Of a DNA stretch of 64,000 nucleotides, positions 18,312-29,328 are shown piece after piece. Below the pieces are notes generated by a model. The model ran no database searches and was not told the DNA's origin. It saw only the letters and a program-made list of their open reading frames with translations. The stretch spans positions 1,240,001-1,304,000 of the forward strand of contig NZ_CP059856.1 in assembly GCF_009193325.2 (NCBI RefSeq). Reading direction: 5' to 3'. Origin of the DNA: Bacteroides zhangwenhongii (GTDB lineage Bacteria; Bacteroidota; Bacteroidia; Bacteroidales; Bacteroidaceae). The first letter of the stretch is position 1; every line of letters begins with the position of its first letter. The position numbers were made by a program, and so were the translations under genes.

Positions 18312-18342
18312 CAAATATATGTCTTTTTTTTAAAAGGACAAG
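18312..18342 (-). promoter_or_regulatory. Promoter of the alkC-like gene
   Basis: On the minus strand: CTTG, 19 bases, then TATATTTG, an exact TAnnTTTG element with a one-mismatch -33. It lies 39 bases before the ATG. Confidence 0.7.
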
Positions 18343-18354
18343 CCCTAAAAACAG

Positions 18355-18386
18355 AAGTGAGCCACAAAAAAGATTGCAGCTCACTT
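18355..18386 (-). terminator. Terminator of grpE-dnaJ
   Basis: Arms AAGTGAGC and GCTCACTT around a T-rich loop, followed on the minus strand by a T-rich tail, 26 bases after the dnaJ stop. Confidence 0.75.
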
Positions 18387-18411
18387 ATACCTTATATATT
18401 ATAGCAAAAAA

Positions 18412-19602
18412 TTAATCGAAGAAACTCTTGAACTTCTTGAAAATCTTCTCCTTCACCGACGTGTTAGGTTTGAAGTTGTCCGAAGCCTCCATCTTTTCGA
18501 GCGTGCTCTTTTCCTCTTTATTGAGCGCTTCCGGCACATAGATACTGATGTTGACGAGTAAATCCCCTGTTCCGTACCCGTTCACATTCGGCAATCCCTT
18601 GCCGCGCAAACGAAGCACCTTACCCGGTTGAGTACCCGAATCAATCTTCACTTTCACTTTGCCGTCGATAGTCGGAATTTCCACGGCTCCGCCCAGAGCA
18701 GCAGTCGGGAAACTAAGCAACAGATTATAAATCAAATCATTCTCGTCGCGAATCAAGTCCTGATGCGGTTCTTCCTCTACGAGAATCAGCAAGTCGCCTG
18801 CCACACCGTTGTGTTTGCCGGCATTTCCTTTGCCACCCATAGAAAGCTGCATACCCTCTGCCACTCCGGCAGGGATTTTCACCGACACCACTTCTTCACC
18901 GTAAATGATTCCGTCGCCACCACACTTCTTACATTTGTTCTTGATAATCTTACCCTCACCGCCACAAGTAGAACACGTGACGCGAGTCTGCATCGTGCCC
19001 AAAATCGTCTGCTGGTTACGGATCACGGAGCCGCTACCCTTACAAGTAGGACACGTTTCCGAACCTCCGTCACCTTCGGCACCCGAACCGTGACACTGAT
19101 CGCACGGAACATATTTCTTTAATTTAAACTTCTTTTCCACTCCCGTAGAGATCTCCTTCAAAGTCAGTTTCACTTTGACGCGAAGATCGCTACCCCGATA
19201 CCGGCGTTGCTGTGAGCCTCCACCGCCTCCACCGAATCCGCTAAAACCTCCGAAGCCACCTCCGAAACCGCCGCCGCGACCTCCGAAGATATCACCGAAC
19301 ATGGAGAAAATATCATCCATCGACATGCCTTCGCCACCGAAACCGCCGAACGGTCCTCCATTTCCTGCCGCACCGCTCACTCCCGCATGACCGAACTGGT
19401 CATAACGCGAACGTTTTTCCGGATTGCTCAATACATCATACGCTTCCGCAGCTTCCTTAAACTTCTCTTCCGCCTCCTTGTCGCCAGGATTCTTGTCGGG
19501 GTGATATTGAATCGCTTTTTTGCGGTAAGCCTTTTTTATTTCTTCTACTGTGGCCGTCTTTGTCACCTCCAGTACTTCGTAATAGTCTCTTTTTTCTGCC
19601 AT
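18412..19602 (-). CDS. dnaJ: Molecular chaperone DnaJ
   Basis: A 396-residue full-length type I J-protein: J domain with the HPD motif (HPDKNPGD near residue 33), a long Gly/Phe-rich linker (about 75-135), four zinc-binding repeats ([32 protein letters not shown]) and the C-terminal substrate-binding domains. It delivers unfolded clients to DnaK and stimulates its ATPase in the cytoplasm. It lies 36 bases after grpE and is probably transcribed with it; dnaK is not in the window. No CIRCE element is visible upstream of grpE. Confidence 0.98.
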   Translation of the reverse strand: MAEKRDYYEVLEVTKTATVEEIKKAYRKKAIQYHPDKNPGDKEAEEKFKEAAEAYDVLSNPEKRSRYDQFGHAGVSGAAGNGGPFGGFGGEGMSMDDIFSMFGDIFGGRGGGFGGGFGGFSGFGGGGGGSQQRRYRGSDLRVKVKLTLKEISTGVEKKFKLKKYVPCDQCHGSGAEGDGGSETCPTCKGSGSVIRNQQTILGTMQTRVTCSTCGGEGKIIKNKCKKCGGDGIIYGEEVVSVKIPAGVAEGMQLSMGGKGNAGKHNGVAGDLLILVEEEPHQDLIRDENDLIYNLLLSFPTAALGGAVEIPTIDGKVKVKIDSGTQPGKVLRLRGKGLPNVNGYGTGDLLVNISIYVPEALNKEEKSTLEKMEASDNFKPNTSVKEKIFKKFKSFFD

Positions 19603-19638
19603 GCTTCTTTAAAAAAATATGAGTTTTATGGGTTGTCC

Positions 19639-20220
19639 TTATTCCCCTACTACCACTTTAGCGTGGCGGAGCACTTTGTCGTTCAATGTATAACCCGTTT
19701 GTACACAATCCAGAATCTTACCTTTCTGTTCCTCAGATGGAGCAGGGATTACCGCGATGGCTTCGTGATAATCGGTATCCAACGGTTGGTCTTTAGTCTC
19801 GATAACCTTTACACCGTTTTGCCCCAATACAGCCATGAATTTATTATAAATCAGCTCGACACCTTCTTTCACGGCACTCACATCGGTTGCCGTCTCCATC
19901 GTTTTGATGGCACGCTCGAAGTCATCCACTATCGGAAGAATGCTGCTGAGACTTTTTTCTCCACCGTTCAGAATCAGTTCCGCCTTTTCCTTCATGGTGC
20001 GTTTACGATAATTGTCGAATTCGGCGGACAGGCGCAGATATTTGTCCTTCTGCTCATCAATAGTCTCCTGAGCCTTTTCCAATTCCTTTTCCAACTCCTC
20101 TTCGTGCGTCAGTGGAGCCGCCTCTTCAGCTTGTTCGTTTTGCGGTTGTTCATCCGCACCGTTCTGAGTTTCTTCAACGTTCAGTTCTTCTTCCTTCACT
20201 TTTTTTTCTTTTGGATCCAT
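19639..20220 (-). CDS. grpE: Nucleotide exchange factor GrpE
   Basis: A 193-residue GrpE. An acidic low-complexity N-terminus (about 1-45) is followed by a long coiled coil (about 45-100) and the beta-domain with the family signature near VELIYNKFMAVLGQNGVKVIETKDQPLDTDYHEAI. It swaps ADP for ATP on DnaK. First gene of the grpE-dnaJ pair. The leader upstream is about 150 bases and contains two palindromes (20297-20320 and 20334-20361), which may fold in the mRNA. Confidence 0.97.
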   Translation of the reverse strand: MDPKEKKVKEEELNVEETQNGADEQPQNEQAEEAAPLTHEEELEKELEKAQETIDEQKDKYLRLSAEFDNYRKRTMKEKAELILNGGEKSLSSILPIVDDFERAIKTMETATDVSAVKEGVELIYNKFMAVLGQNGVKVIETKDQPLDTDYHEAIAVIPAPSEEQKGKILDCVQTGYTLNDKVLRHAKVVVGE

Positions 20221-20375
20221 TTTGGTATTTACTATTTAACTAGTTACTATTTATTGTTTAAAAACACGTTATCTTTTTTAGAGATACCGTCTATTCGACA
20301 TACCGGACTGACCGGATGTCATTAGTCTTGCTTGCAAAAACTTTGCCAAGTCGGCGTTTTTGCCAGAAAACGCAG

Positions 20376-20383
20376 CAAAGGTA
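20376..20383 (-). promoter_or_regulatory. Probable grpE-dnaJ promoter -7 element
   Basis: TACCTTTG on the minus strand matches TAnnTTTG; no clear -33 TTTG. It would give a leader of about 150 bases. Confidence 0.55.
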
Positions 20384-20439
20384 ACACTTTTATGTCAGAT
20401 TGGCACATATCGGATAGCTCATAATTCATTTTAAATGTC

Positions 20440-20447
20440 TACCTTTG
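20440..20447 (+). promoter_or_regulatory. Probable promoter -7 element of the ABC-F gene
   Basis: TACCTTTG matches TAnnTTTG exactly, 46 bases before the ATG; no clear -33 TTTG. The 273-base divergent gap between grpE and this gene thus carries a -7 element for each side. Confidence 0.55.
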
Positions 20448-20463
20448 CACGCTAAAACAATAA

Positions 20464-22113
<1,650 letters not shown>

Positions 22114-22132
22114 GTGACCACTTAAAAGAAAG

Positions 22133-22170
22133 AGAGGGTCAGTTCATTTGAATGAATGAACTGACCCTCT
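22133..22170. terminator. Hairpin terminator between convergent genes
   Basis: 16-base perfect arms (22133-22148 and 22155-22170) with a 6-base loop, just beyond the ABC-F stop and abutting the stop of the next, leftward gene. Confidence 0.85.
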
Positions 22171-22171
22171 G

Positions 22172-23923
22172 TTATTCTACCTCTTCCATCAGCGCCAGCT
22201 CCCAGCTTCTCCATACGACCGTTGTCAGTTTCAGTTTCCCTTTCTGACGGGCTTCCGCCACACATTCGTCCTTGCTATAACGGATCAGCTGCTCCCGCGC
22301 TTCATCGGCAAGCTCCCTTATTTCCTTTTCCGGAGCACCGGCTTTCGCATACTTCACTTCCAGCAGATAAGTGTAGGGTGGAGATACGGGTACGGCCGGA
22401 CTGGGCTTGAAGAAGAAATCAGCGAATCCCTTGTTCATTTCATATTCCGGATACAGTTGATAATAGCGGAACATACTTAGATAGGCGAGTAGGAATCCTT
22501 TGATATGGGCTTCCCCTTCTATATATTCTCGGATACGGCTCTGCTCCCGAATGGCCTCTGCTACAAATTCGAACAACGGTTTCCATTCTCCCTTGAAGGA
22601 CATATTCTCAAACAGCGTGAGCAACCTGTTCACGTCGAGCTTGAATATTTCATGACGGGCATATCCTTGAATTAGGAAATTGAACAGCTGTTCTCGAACC
22701 ACCAGGTTAGGCACGTGCAGGATAGGACGTCCCATCATATCGACTCCTTTGATGGAAAGCAGCCCGAAATAGAACAGCAGCGACCTGAAGTTGCTTACGT
22801 CCGTCATTTCCAACGCGGAGAAATGAGTGACAATTTCGGTTATTATTTCTCCCTTTTCCGCAACCTCCTTGATGACGGAGAAGTTTTCTCCCAGTCCGTG
22901 GTCAAGACGTACGAGGTAGGCAAGCTTGTTAAAGTCCGTCCGGATATTCGGATCTACAATCTCTTTAGGTTTGACTCCGTGCAATATCAATGACTTCATG
23001 CAATAGAGCACCATGTCCGAGTTGAACATGCAATCCGTTAATTTATTTTCACTGAAGCAATAATTGTCATAGTTGGGTTTCATCATTGCCACCGTGTCGT
23101 CTATCGACATGGAAAGAGCTCCTTGTTCCTTATAATAGGCCAGCATTTCCCGCAGCTCCTTCTCGCTGAACCCCACCAGGTCGTTAAACCAGGGATCGTT
23201 TGTGATATTCGTTCCTATGTTGAATCCGCTTGTCACGTCGTCCATCGTCACCGGGCTTACTCCCGTGATAAACAGTCTGTTGACGGCGGAACCCATTCCC
23301 GTCGTGGCGGCTTTGATTACATTGAAGAATCTCCGGATATACCCTTCGCCATGCGTCGCTTTCCGATATAAGTCCGTTCCGTAAGTCGATAGGATGGTAT
23401 TCGTGAAATTATCGTATTCATCGATCAGTAGATAGATTTTGATGTCTCCCTTGCGGGTAGCGTAAGTGTTGATGGCTGACAAAAAAGCGCCGGGCTCTTC
23501 TTTTGTTTTTTCATCCAGCACTTTCCAGATGTCTTTTCCCAGCAGATGTTCGTATCTGTAAACAAAATCGGAAAGCTTCCCGCAGCAATGCATCCGGAAA
23601 GACTCCTCCACCTCATTGATATTCGAGCTTACCTCCGAGAAATTGAATCTCATGATGAGAAACTGGTTATGTATGGGTGTGGGATGTTGCCCGATATACA
23701 GCTTCCCGAACAATTCGTCAAACTGGTCAGCGTAACGGACATCATAGTACGCCTCCAACATCGCCAGCGTGAGGCTTTTCCCGAAGCGTCGGGGGCGGAT
23801 GAGGAAGAGATAAGACGGCTGCATTTCTATCTTTTCGATAAACATCGTCTTATCCACATAATAATAGTTTTCTTTTTGGATGCGTCCGAAATCCGTCAAT
23901 CCGTATGGTATTTGTTTCATCAT
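22172..23923 (-). CDS. AAA-ATPase-like / PD-(D/E)XK nuclease-like protein
   Basis: A 583-residue member of a large Bacteroides paralogous family (AAA-ATPase_like plus PDDEXK_9/DUF1703). The N-terminus IPYGLTDFGRIQKENYYYVDKT leads to a Walker A-like region (LIRPRRFGKSLTLAML, about 40) and a Walker B-like IYLLIDEYDNF (about 165). The C-terminal nuclease-like fold has PEYEMNKGFADFFF and YLLEVKYAK (about 530-550), the expected D...E-x-K pattern. The stop lies just past the ABC-F terminator. The biological role of the family is unresolved; genome maintenance or defence has been suggested. No partner genes accompany it here. Confidence 0.85.
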   Translation of the reverse strand: MMKQIPYGLTDFGRIQKENYYYVDKTMFIEKIEMQPSYLFLIRPRRFGKSLTLAMLEAYYDVRYADQFDELFGKLYIGQHPTPIHNQFLIMRFNFSEVSSNINEVEESFRMHCCGKLSDFVYRYEHLLGKDIWKVLDEKTKEEPGAFLSAINTYATRKGDIKIYLLIDEYDNFTNTILSTYGTDLYRKATHGEGYIRRFFNVIKAATTGMGSAVNRLFITGVSPVTMDDVTSGFNIGTNITNDPWFNDLVGFSEKELREMLAYYKEQGALSMSIDDTVAMMKPNYDNYCFSENKLTDCMFNSDMVLYCMKSLILHGVKPKEIVDPNIRTDFNKLAYLVRLDHGLGENFSVIKEVAEKGEIITEIVTHFSALEMTDVSNFRSLLFYFGLLSIKGVDMMGRPILHVPNLVVREQLFNFLIQGYARHEIFKLDVNRLLTLFENMSFKGEWKPLFEFVAEAIREQSRIREYIEGEAHIKGFLLAYLSMFRYYQLYPEYEMNKGFADFFFKPSPAVPVSPPYTYLLEVKYAKAGAPEKEIRELADEAREQLIRYSKDECVAEARQKGKLKLTTVVWRSWELALMEEVE

Positions 23924-24072
23924 ATCACGATTCCCTTCTTTAATTCATATCGAAGCAAATATACGGAAAACGGATGAAAGTGGCATTTTTAAAGCCACTT
24001 ATTTATTCGTTTATTTGTTATTTTGTAAGAAAACAGCTGTTTTTATCTCCATAGTTGAGTTTTGATTACTTT

Positions 24073-25056
24073 TTATTTGCCAAGAAACTCCACTGTATGC
24101 TTCACCGCTTCATAGAAAGCTGTTTCTTGACCGGGCACAGTGATAAACAAATGCACTGCCGAGGGAAATTCGAGTCGGGTAGCATTCACGCCAAGAGAGG
24201 TGATACGGTCGATAAACTCTTTCCCTTGACAAGCCAGGATATCTCGTCCGGCTGCGATAAGGAGTGTACGAGGTAGTTTTTTCAAGGTTTTGTCTGTGGC
24301 CGACATGGGGGATATTTCCGGATTGTGTATCCTATCGGGTGATGGCTCATAACTTTGGTTGAACGCCTCCATTAAATCTCCGTCCAGCCCGAATCCCTTG
24401 TCGTACTTCTGCCATGAAGGGCTATGGTCATTCCATGCCTTCACAACGGGATAGAAAAGCAAAAGCCCCGCTATATCCCCTTCGTTCATTCTCAATGTGG
24501 AAGAAATGGCGAGATTGCCGCCGGAACTATCACCGCCTACCATTATCCGGTTGGGAGAACATCCCCAACGGGCTGCATTCTTTATTGCAAATCTGATCGC
24601 TTCCTCACAATCGTCAAGCGGTGTCGGATAAGGGTGTTCGGGGGATAAACGATAGTCAACAGCGAGGACACTTATGCCGCTTCTCGAACAGACTTCGCTG
24701 CAAAACCGGGCACAACTGTTCAAACTGCCGATTGTCCATCCTCCGCCATGCAGATAGATAAGCAATGTATTGTTGGTGGAAGTGGTAGGGGTGTAAAGCC
24801 TCAGATTACCGGCGGGCTCTGTCACTTTTACATTTGCGGGATAAGTAGGTTTGCCATTACGCGCATTTCTTACATTTTCCAACTTCTTCGTATTTCCGTT
24901 GATAGCTGTAAATATAGCGTCACGCTGTGTGGGCTGCAGCGTCGGACTCATCCGTGCCATGAACGCGTCTGCCTCTTTCCGCATCACCGAGTCTTTGGGC
25001 TCGTCAGCGACGGGTATCCCCATGAGAGATACCGCCATTATCGTTGTTAGAATCAT
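24073..25056 (-). CDS. Secreted alpha/beta-hydrolase, HSL-type esterase
   Basis: A 327-residue hormone-sensitive-lipase-like carboxylesterase. The short hydrophobic N-terminus (MILTTIMAVSLMGIPVA) suggests export. The oxyanion motif HGGGW (about 103), the nucleophile elbow GGDSSGGN (about 175), an acid in AAGRDIL (about 270) and the His in SAVHLF (about 302) complete the triad. It begins directly next to the TAA of the upstream LRR gene, with no spacer, so the two form an operon. Substrate unknown; short acyl or aryl esters are typical for the family. Confidence 0.88.
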   Translation of the reverse strand: MILTTIMAVSLMGIPVADEPKDSVMRKEADAFMARMSPTLQPTQRDAIFTAINGNTKKLENVRNARNGKPTYPANVKVTEPAGNLRLYTPTTSTNNTLLIYLHGGGWTIGSLNSCARFCSEVCSRSGISVLAVDYRLSPEHPYPTPLDDCEEAIRFAIKNAARWGCSPNRIMVGGDSSGGNLAISSTLRMNEGDIAGLLLFYPVVKAWNDHSPSWQKYDKGFGLDGDLMEAFNQSYEPSPDRIHNPEISPMSATDKTLKKLPRTLLIAAGRDILACQGKEFIDRITSLGVNATRLEFPSAVHLFITVPGQETAFYEAVKHTVEFLGK

Positions 25057-26106
25057 TTATTTCTTATAAATCAACTTGCTCGGCACTCCTTCGCCAAACA
25101 AACTGTCTCCGACGGTCGTAATCTTGTCTCCGGTAGCCACTACATAGCGAAGATTGTCGCATCCCATAAATGCGCCGAACTCAATAGCCGTCACACCGGC
25201 GGGAAGTTCCAATGTGCCGCACAGACGGCCGCAATTACTGAATACACGTTGACCGATGGATTTCAGATTGCGGGGTAGTTTTATTTTCAGCAGGTATTTT
25301 TTCTGTGAGAAAGTGAAGTCGGGGATGGCCGTTGCGTTTGTTTTTGAAATGTCGACCGCTACCAGATTCGGCATATAGTCGCGGATTAGTTTGAAATCGG
25401 CGTTGTCCAGTTTGCCTTCTACAGTCAGGAAATTGATGTCTCTAGGTTGTAATCCGGCTTTCAGAATCTCTTCTTCCAATTTGCCCATCAGTCCCACTTG
25501 CAAGGTTGCTTCTACTGGTTCACCCTCGATGAAAGCGAAGTTCTGCCATCTGTCCTTATTACGGTAAGAATCGCTGCTGCCTAGAGGTACGAAGATGGCG
25601 GTAACGCTGTCCGCCAACGCTTCCGGCAACAGATTGGGAGCTGTCTTTTTGCGAATCTGACAGATTCTCAAGTTTTCGCAACCTTTGAAGGCTGCATCCT
25701 CTATATTTTTGGTTTTTTCCGAAAGTATTACCTTCTCCAGCGTCTTCTTGCCTTTGGTTACTCCGTCTACAACATTTGAGAATGCGTATGCGGGAATGAA
25801 ATTCGGCATATAAATGTAGAACTTTCCGTTGGGGTAAGTGCCCGCCTTGCCGCTGTACATCTTGATCTCGGCATTCGAGATGTCCAGTACTTTCAGACTG
25901 GCGAATTCGTCACGCAGATGTCGGAAGTCTTCTGCATTCAGCTTACCGGTCAGGGTGAGATGGGTGACGGCGTTGGCTTCATCCTCCGTCATCATGGAAA
26001 TAAGTGTTCCGGGTTTGCTTACATAATAAGTTTTACTCACTTGTGCTACTGCTCCTAAAGCGTTGGCTGCCAATAAGAAGCTTATCAATAGTAGTTTAAT
26101 TTTCAT
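25057..26106 (-). CDS. Secreted BspA-like leucine-rich-repeat protein
   Basis: About 349 residues. I chose the ATG at 26106 (MKIKLLLISFLLAANALGAVAQ, a clean signal peptide) over the one at 26130. LRR_5/BspA-type repeats are recognisable, for example LEKVILSEKTKNIEDAAFKGCENL and LLKIKLPRNLKSIGQRVFSNCGRL, with YAFSN and FGAFMGCDNLRYV repeats near both ends. Such proteins are usually surface or secreted binding proteins. First gene of a two-gene operon with the esterase, under the promoter at 26128-26135. Ligand unknown. Confidence 0.85.
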   Translation of the reverse strand: MKIKLLLISFLLAANALGAVAQVSKTYYVSKPGTLISMMTEDEANAVTHLTLTGKLNAEDFRHLRDEFASLKVLDISNAEIKMYSGKAGTYPNGKFYIYMPNFIPAYAFSNVVDGVTKGKKTLEKVILSEKTKNIEDAAFKGCENLRICQIRKKTAPNLLPEALADSVTAIFVPLGSSDSYRNKDRWQNFAFIEGEPVEATLQVGLMGKLEEEILKAGLQPRDINFLTVEGKLDNADFKLIRDYMPNLVAVDISKTNATAIPDFTFSQKKYLLKIKLPRNLKSIGQRVFSNCGRLCGTLELPAGVTAIEFGAFMGCDNLRYVVATGDKITTVGDSLFGEGVPSKLIYKK

Positions 26107-26127
26107 AATCATGCGAATTTGTTCTGA

Positions 26128-26135
26128 CAAATATA
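26128..26135 (-). promoter_or_regulatory. Promoter -7 element of the LRR-esterase operon
   Basis: TATATTTG on the minus strand, an exact TAnnTTTG, 22 bases before the chosen ATG at 26106. This position also argues against the upstream ATG at 26130, which would lie inside the promoter. Confidence 0.65.
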
Positions 26136-26177
26136 GGAAAAAACGAAATTATATGATGTTTTTTTATGTTTTATATC

Positions 26178-26185
26178 TAATTTTG
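26178..26185 (+). promoter_or_regulatory. Promoter -7 element of the CPBP protease gene
   Basis: TAATTTTG matches TAnnTTTG, 23 bases before the ATG at 26209. It is divergent from the LRR operon promoter. Confidence 0.55.
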
Positions 26186-26208
26186 CAGGTGGATTAACAA
26201 ATTGTAAA

Positions 26209-27105
26209 ATGACGGCAGAAGATATTGTGGAGAAAAAAGAACCTAAGAGACTTCCTGTATGGGCGTGTATCCCATTGTTTATAGGAATATTTTTCATATT
26301 TATGGGATTGTACGGCACGCTGGCAAGAGGATTCTTGTCGATGGTGCTTGGAGTGGAGGCCCGTCATCCGGGATTGGTGGGGTATATTCTGTTGGAAAGC
26401 AGTATGCTGCTGGCTGTTCTCACTGCCGCCGCTATCATGTTACGTTTTGAACGCCGCCCGTTCTCTGACTTGGGGCTGTCCGTCAGAGGACATACGAAAG
26501 GGTTGTGGTACGGTTTTTTGATGGCTGTCCTGTTGTATATGGTAGGCTTCGGTTTGTCGTTGGCTATGGGCGAAGTGGAAGTAGTCGGTTTTCAGTTCAA
26601 GGCTTGGGATTTAGCGGGGGCGTGGGTGTTTTTCCTGCTTGTCGCAGTGTTTGAAGAGATTCTGATGCGTGGCTATATATTGGGACGTTTATTACATACT
26701 CGTCTGAATAAATTCCTTTCCCTGTTTATCTCGGCATCGTTATTCGCATTCCTGCATATTTTTAATCCTGAAATAAATGCCTTGCCGATGATCAACCTTT
26801 TGCTGGCAGGCATGTTGCTGGGTGCTTCTTATTTATATACGCGGAACCTTTGTTTCCCGATCTCCCTCCATCTTTTCTGGAATTGGATACAAGGTCCGGT
26901 TCTGGGCTATCAGGTGAGCGGCAACAATTTTGTGTCTACTATGCTGAAACTGAATATGCCCGAAAATAATGTGCTGAATGGCGGAGCCTTCGGTTTTGAA
27001 GGCTCGCTCATTTGCACGGTACTGATGATTCTGTTTACTGTTCTTATTATCTGGTGGGGTGAGAAAAGAACGGCGATCAGTCTTGCGGTACACCGATCAT
27101 GCTAA
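26209..27105 (+). CDS. CPBP (CAAX/Abi) family intramembrane metalloprotease
   Basis: A 298-residue inner-membrane protein with about eight hydrophobic segments. The CPBP motifs are in order: EEILMR (E-E-x-x-x-R, about 149-154), FAFLHIF (His about 183) and HLFWNW (His about 222). These residues bind the metal and activate water in Rce1-like proteases. Substrate unknown; some bacterial members give bacteriocin immunity. Its 3' end overlaps the 3' end of the convergent tex gene by 29 bases, so there is no room for a terminator between them. Confidence 0.9.
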   Translation: MTAEDIVEKKEPKRLPVWACIPLFIGIFFIFMGLYGTLARGFLSMVLGVEARHPGLVGYILLESSMLLAVLTAAAIMLRFERRPFSDLGLSVRGHTKGLWYGFLMAVLLYMVGFGLSLAMGEVEVVGFQFKAWDLAGAWVFFLLVAVFEEILMRGYILGRLLHTRLNKFLSLFISASLFAFLHIFNPEINALPMINLLLAGMLLGASYLYTRNLCFPISLHLFWNWIQGPVLGYQVSGNNFVSTMLKLNMPENNVLNGGAFGFEGSLICTVLMILFTVLIIWWGEKRTAISLAVHRSC

Positions 27106-29209
27106 GCTGAATCCGTTTGCGGTCGGTATCTACGTTCATCACTCTGACCATGACGTGCTGGTGGATGGAAACGATTTCCGTAGGATCGGAAATGTAACGT
27201 TCCGCCAATTGGGAGAGGTGTACAAGACCGTTCTCCTTGATACCTATATCGACGAAAGCTCCGAAATTGGTGATGTTTCCTACAATGCCCGGAAGAATCA
27301 TGCCTTCGCGTAAATCGGCTATGGTACGTACATTCTTGTCGAACTCAAATACTTTGATGGCTTTTCGTGGGTCGCGTCCGGGTTTTTCGAGTTCCTGCAT
27401 AATATCTTGTAAGGTAGGCAGGCCGACGACGGGAGTGACGTAATCGGAGATATTGATTTTCCGGCGGAGGTCCTTGTCGGCTATCAGCTCATTGACAGTA
27501 CATTTCAAATCCTTTGCCATCTGTTCCACAATATGGTAACTTTCCGGATGCACGGCCGTATTGTCGAGCGGGTTCTTTGCTCCGGGAATACGGAGGAACC
27601 CGGCACACTGCTCGAAAGCTTTGGCGCCCATACGCGGAACTTTCATCAGTTCTTTGCGGGAGTTGAAGGCTCCATTCTCGGCACGATAATTGACGATATT
27701 TTGCGCCAGTTGAGGACCTAATCCGGAAATGTAAGTCAACAGATGGCTACTGGCTGTATTCAGGTTCACTCCTACGAGGTTTACGCAATTCTCTACGGTC
27801 TGGTCGAGCGCTTTCTTTAATTTCGTCTGGTCTACATCATGCTGATACTGACCGACTCCGATGGACTTGGGATCTATCTTGACTAATTCCGCCAATGGAT
27901 CCATCAGACGGCGGCCGATGGAAACGGCTCCTCTGACCGTCACGTCGTAGTCAGGAAATTCGTCGCGGGCGATCTTGGAAGCCGAATAGATGGAAGCCCC
28001 CTGTTCGCTGACTACAAATACAGGAATCTGACGGTCGAATGTCTGTTGGTTGATAAAGTCCTCCGTTTCGCGGCTGGCCGTTCCGTTGCCGATGGAGATA
28101 GCTTCGATCTGGTAGGCTTCGACCATCTTACGGAGTTTCGAAGCAGCTTCACCGGTCTTGCCGACCGGAGGATGAGGATAAATGTTTTCATTATGCAGCA
28201 GATTACCTTGAGCGTCGAGACAAACAACCTTGCAACCGGTACGGAAACCGGGATCGATGGCGAGTACCCGCTTCTGTCCCAATGGGGCGGCAAGGAGTAG
28301 TTGGCGGAGGTTCTCCGTGAAGACGCGGATGGCTTCGTCATCGGCTTTCTCTTTTGATTGTGCGGCAAATTCCGTTTCGATGGAAGGTTTAAGCAGACGT
28401 TTGTAGGCGTCGATAGCAGCTTCGCTCACTTGTTCGCTGCATTCATTGTTACCACGTACGAATTGGCGTTCCAGACGTTCGATGCACGCCTCGTCGTCCG
28501 GAGTGATGGACACTTTCAGCAGCCCTTCGGCTTCGGCGCGGCGGATGGCAAGCAGGCGATGGGAAGTGCAGCGTTTCAAAGGTTCGGAAAAATCGAAATA
28601 GTCCCGGTATTTGGCGGCCTCTTCTTCTTTGCCTTTAACTACTTTAGCGTTGATTTCCGCCTGGCGGCTGAATTGATTGCGGACGGCGTTACGGGCACGT
28701 TCGTCTTCGTTCACTTGCTCGGCTATGATATCGCGAGCCCCTTTCAACGCGTCTTCCACGTCTTTTACCTCTCCCTTGACGAATGAGGCGGCACGGGCGC
28801 TCAGGTTGTTTTCCCTCTGTAATAGCACTAGGGTGGCAAGCGGCTCCAACCCTTTCTGACGGGCGGCTTCGGCACGTGTCTTACGTTTGGGCTTGTAGGG
28901 GAGGTAGATATCCTCCAGTTCTGTCGGATTCCAGGTGTCGTTGATACGTTTCTCCAGCTCGGCGGTGAGTTTTCCTTGTTCGGTGATGGTGCCGAGAATA
29001 GTCTCTTTCCGTTTGGCTATGTCGCACAACTTATCATGTTGCTCTTTGATCTGTTCTATCTGAACTTCATTCAGTCCGCCTGTAACTTCTTTGCGGTAGC
29101 GGCTGATGAAAGGAATCGTAGCGCCTTCACCCAGAAGGTGGAGGGTACTGCTTATTTGTTTTTCCGATATGCCTGACAGTCCGGAAATCATCTTGTGAAA
29201 TAATTCCAT
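27077..29209 (-). CDS. tex: RNA-binding transcription accessory protein Tex
   Basis: About 710 residues, full length for Tex. I chose the ATG at 29209 (MELFHKMISGLSGISEKQ). Order: helical N-terminal region, a YqgF/RNase-H-like domain (VLAIDPGFRTGCKVVCLDAQGNLL, about 325), helix-hairpin-helix repeats (LLTYISGLGPQLAQNIVNYR) and a C-terminal S1 RNA-binding domain (ILPGIVGNITNFGAFVDIGI). It is a nucleic-acid-binding factor affecting transcription and RNA stability. The 3' end overlaps the convergent CPBP gene by 29 bases. Confidence 0.96.
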   Translation of the reverse strand: MELFHKMISGLSGISEKQISSTLHLLGEGATIPFISRYRKEVTGGLNEVQIEQIKEQHDKLCDIAKRKETILGTITEQGKLTAELEKRINDTWNPTELEDIYLPYKPKRKTRAEAARQKGLEPLATLVLLQRENNLSARAASFVKGEVKDVEDALKGARDIIAEQVNEDERARNAVRNQFSRQAEINAKVVKGKEEEAAKYRDYFDFSEPLKRCTSHRLLAIRRAEAEGLLKVSITPDDEACIERLERQFVRGNNECSEQVSEAAIDAYKRLLKPSIETEFAAQSKEKADDEAIRVFTENLRQLLLAAPLGQKRVLAIDPGFRTGCKVVCLDAQGNLLHNENIYPHPPVGKTGEAASKLRKMVEAYQIEAISIGNGTASRETEDFINQQTFDRQIPVFVVSEQGASIYSASKIARDEFPDYDVTVRGAVSIGRRLMDPLAELVKIDPKSIGVGQYQHDVDQTKLKKALDQTVENCVNLVGVNLNTASSHLLTYISGLGPQLAQNIVNYRAENGAFNSRKELMKVPRMGAKAFEQCAGFLRIPGAKNPLDNTAVHPESYHIVEQMAKDLKCTVNELIADKDLRRKINISDYVTPVVGLPTLQDIMQELEKPGRDPRKAIKVFEFDKNVRTIADLREGMILPGIVGNITNFGAFVDIGIKENGLVHLSQLAERYISDPTEIVSIHQHVMVRVMNVDTDRKRIQLSMIGVPQD

Positions 29210-29279
29210 AAATTGTATTTTTTGAGAATAAATGAGCGACAAAAATACACATTAATCCGTTAAAACCGACAAGTTTTAC

Positions 29280-29287
29280 TATATTTG
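29280..29287 (+). promoter_or_regulatory. Promoter -7 element of the kinase-nucleotidase operon
   Basis: TATATTTG, exact TAnnTTTG, 42 bases before the histidine kinase ATG. No clear -33 TTTG, which may mean weak or activated expression. Confidence 0.6.
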
Positions 29288-29328
29288 CAACCTAAATAAA
29301 TAAGTAAGCACATCAAAACTGCATAACT

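Noticed and set aside
19387..20325. A 312-codon rightward open frame across dnaJ and grpE
   Set aside because: Phe/Leu-rich antisense shadow of two unmistakable chaperone genes; no recognisable motif.
22172..23923. The AAA/PD-(D/E)XK protein as part of a defence island
   Set aside because: It stands alone between housekeeping genes with no methylase, nuclease or other defence partner, and the family is abundant in Bacteroides.
26106..26130. Earlier start for the LRR protein
   Set aside because: The earlier ATG overlaps the promoter -7 element and hides a clean signal peptide.
27077..27105. Overlap of CPBP protease and tex 3' ends, considered as a frameshift artefact
   Set aside because: Both C-termini are plausible for their families (Tex ends just after a complete S1 domain); a 29-base convergent overlap is acceptable.
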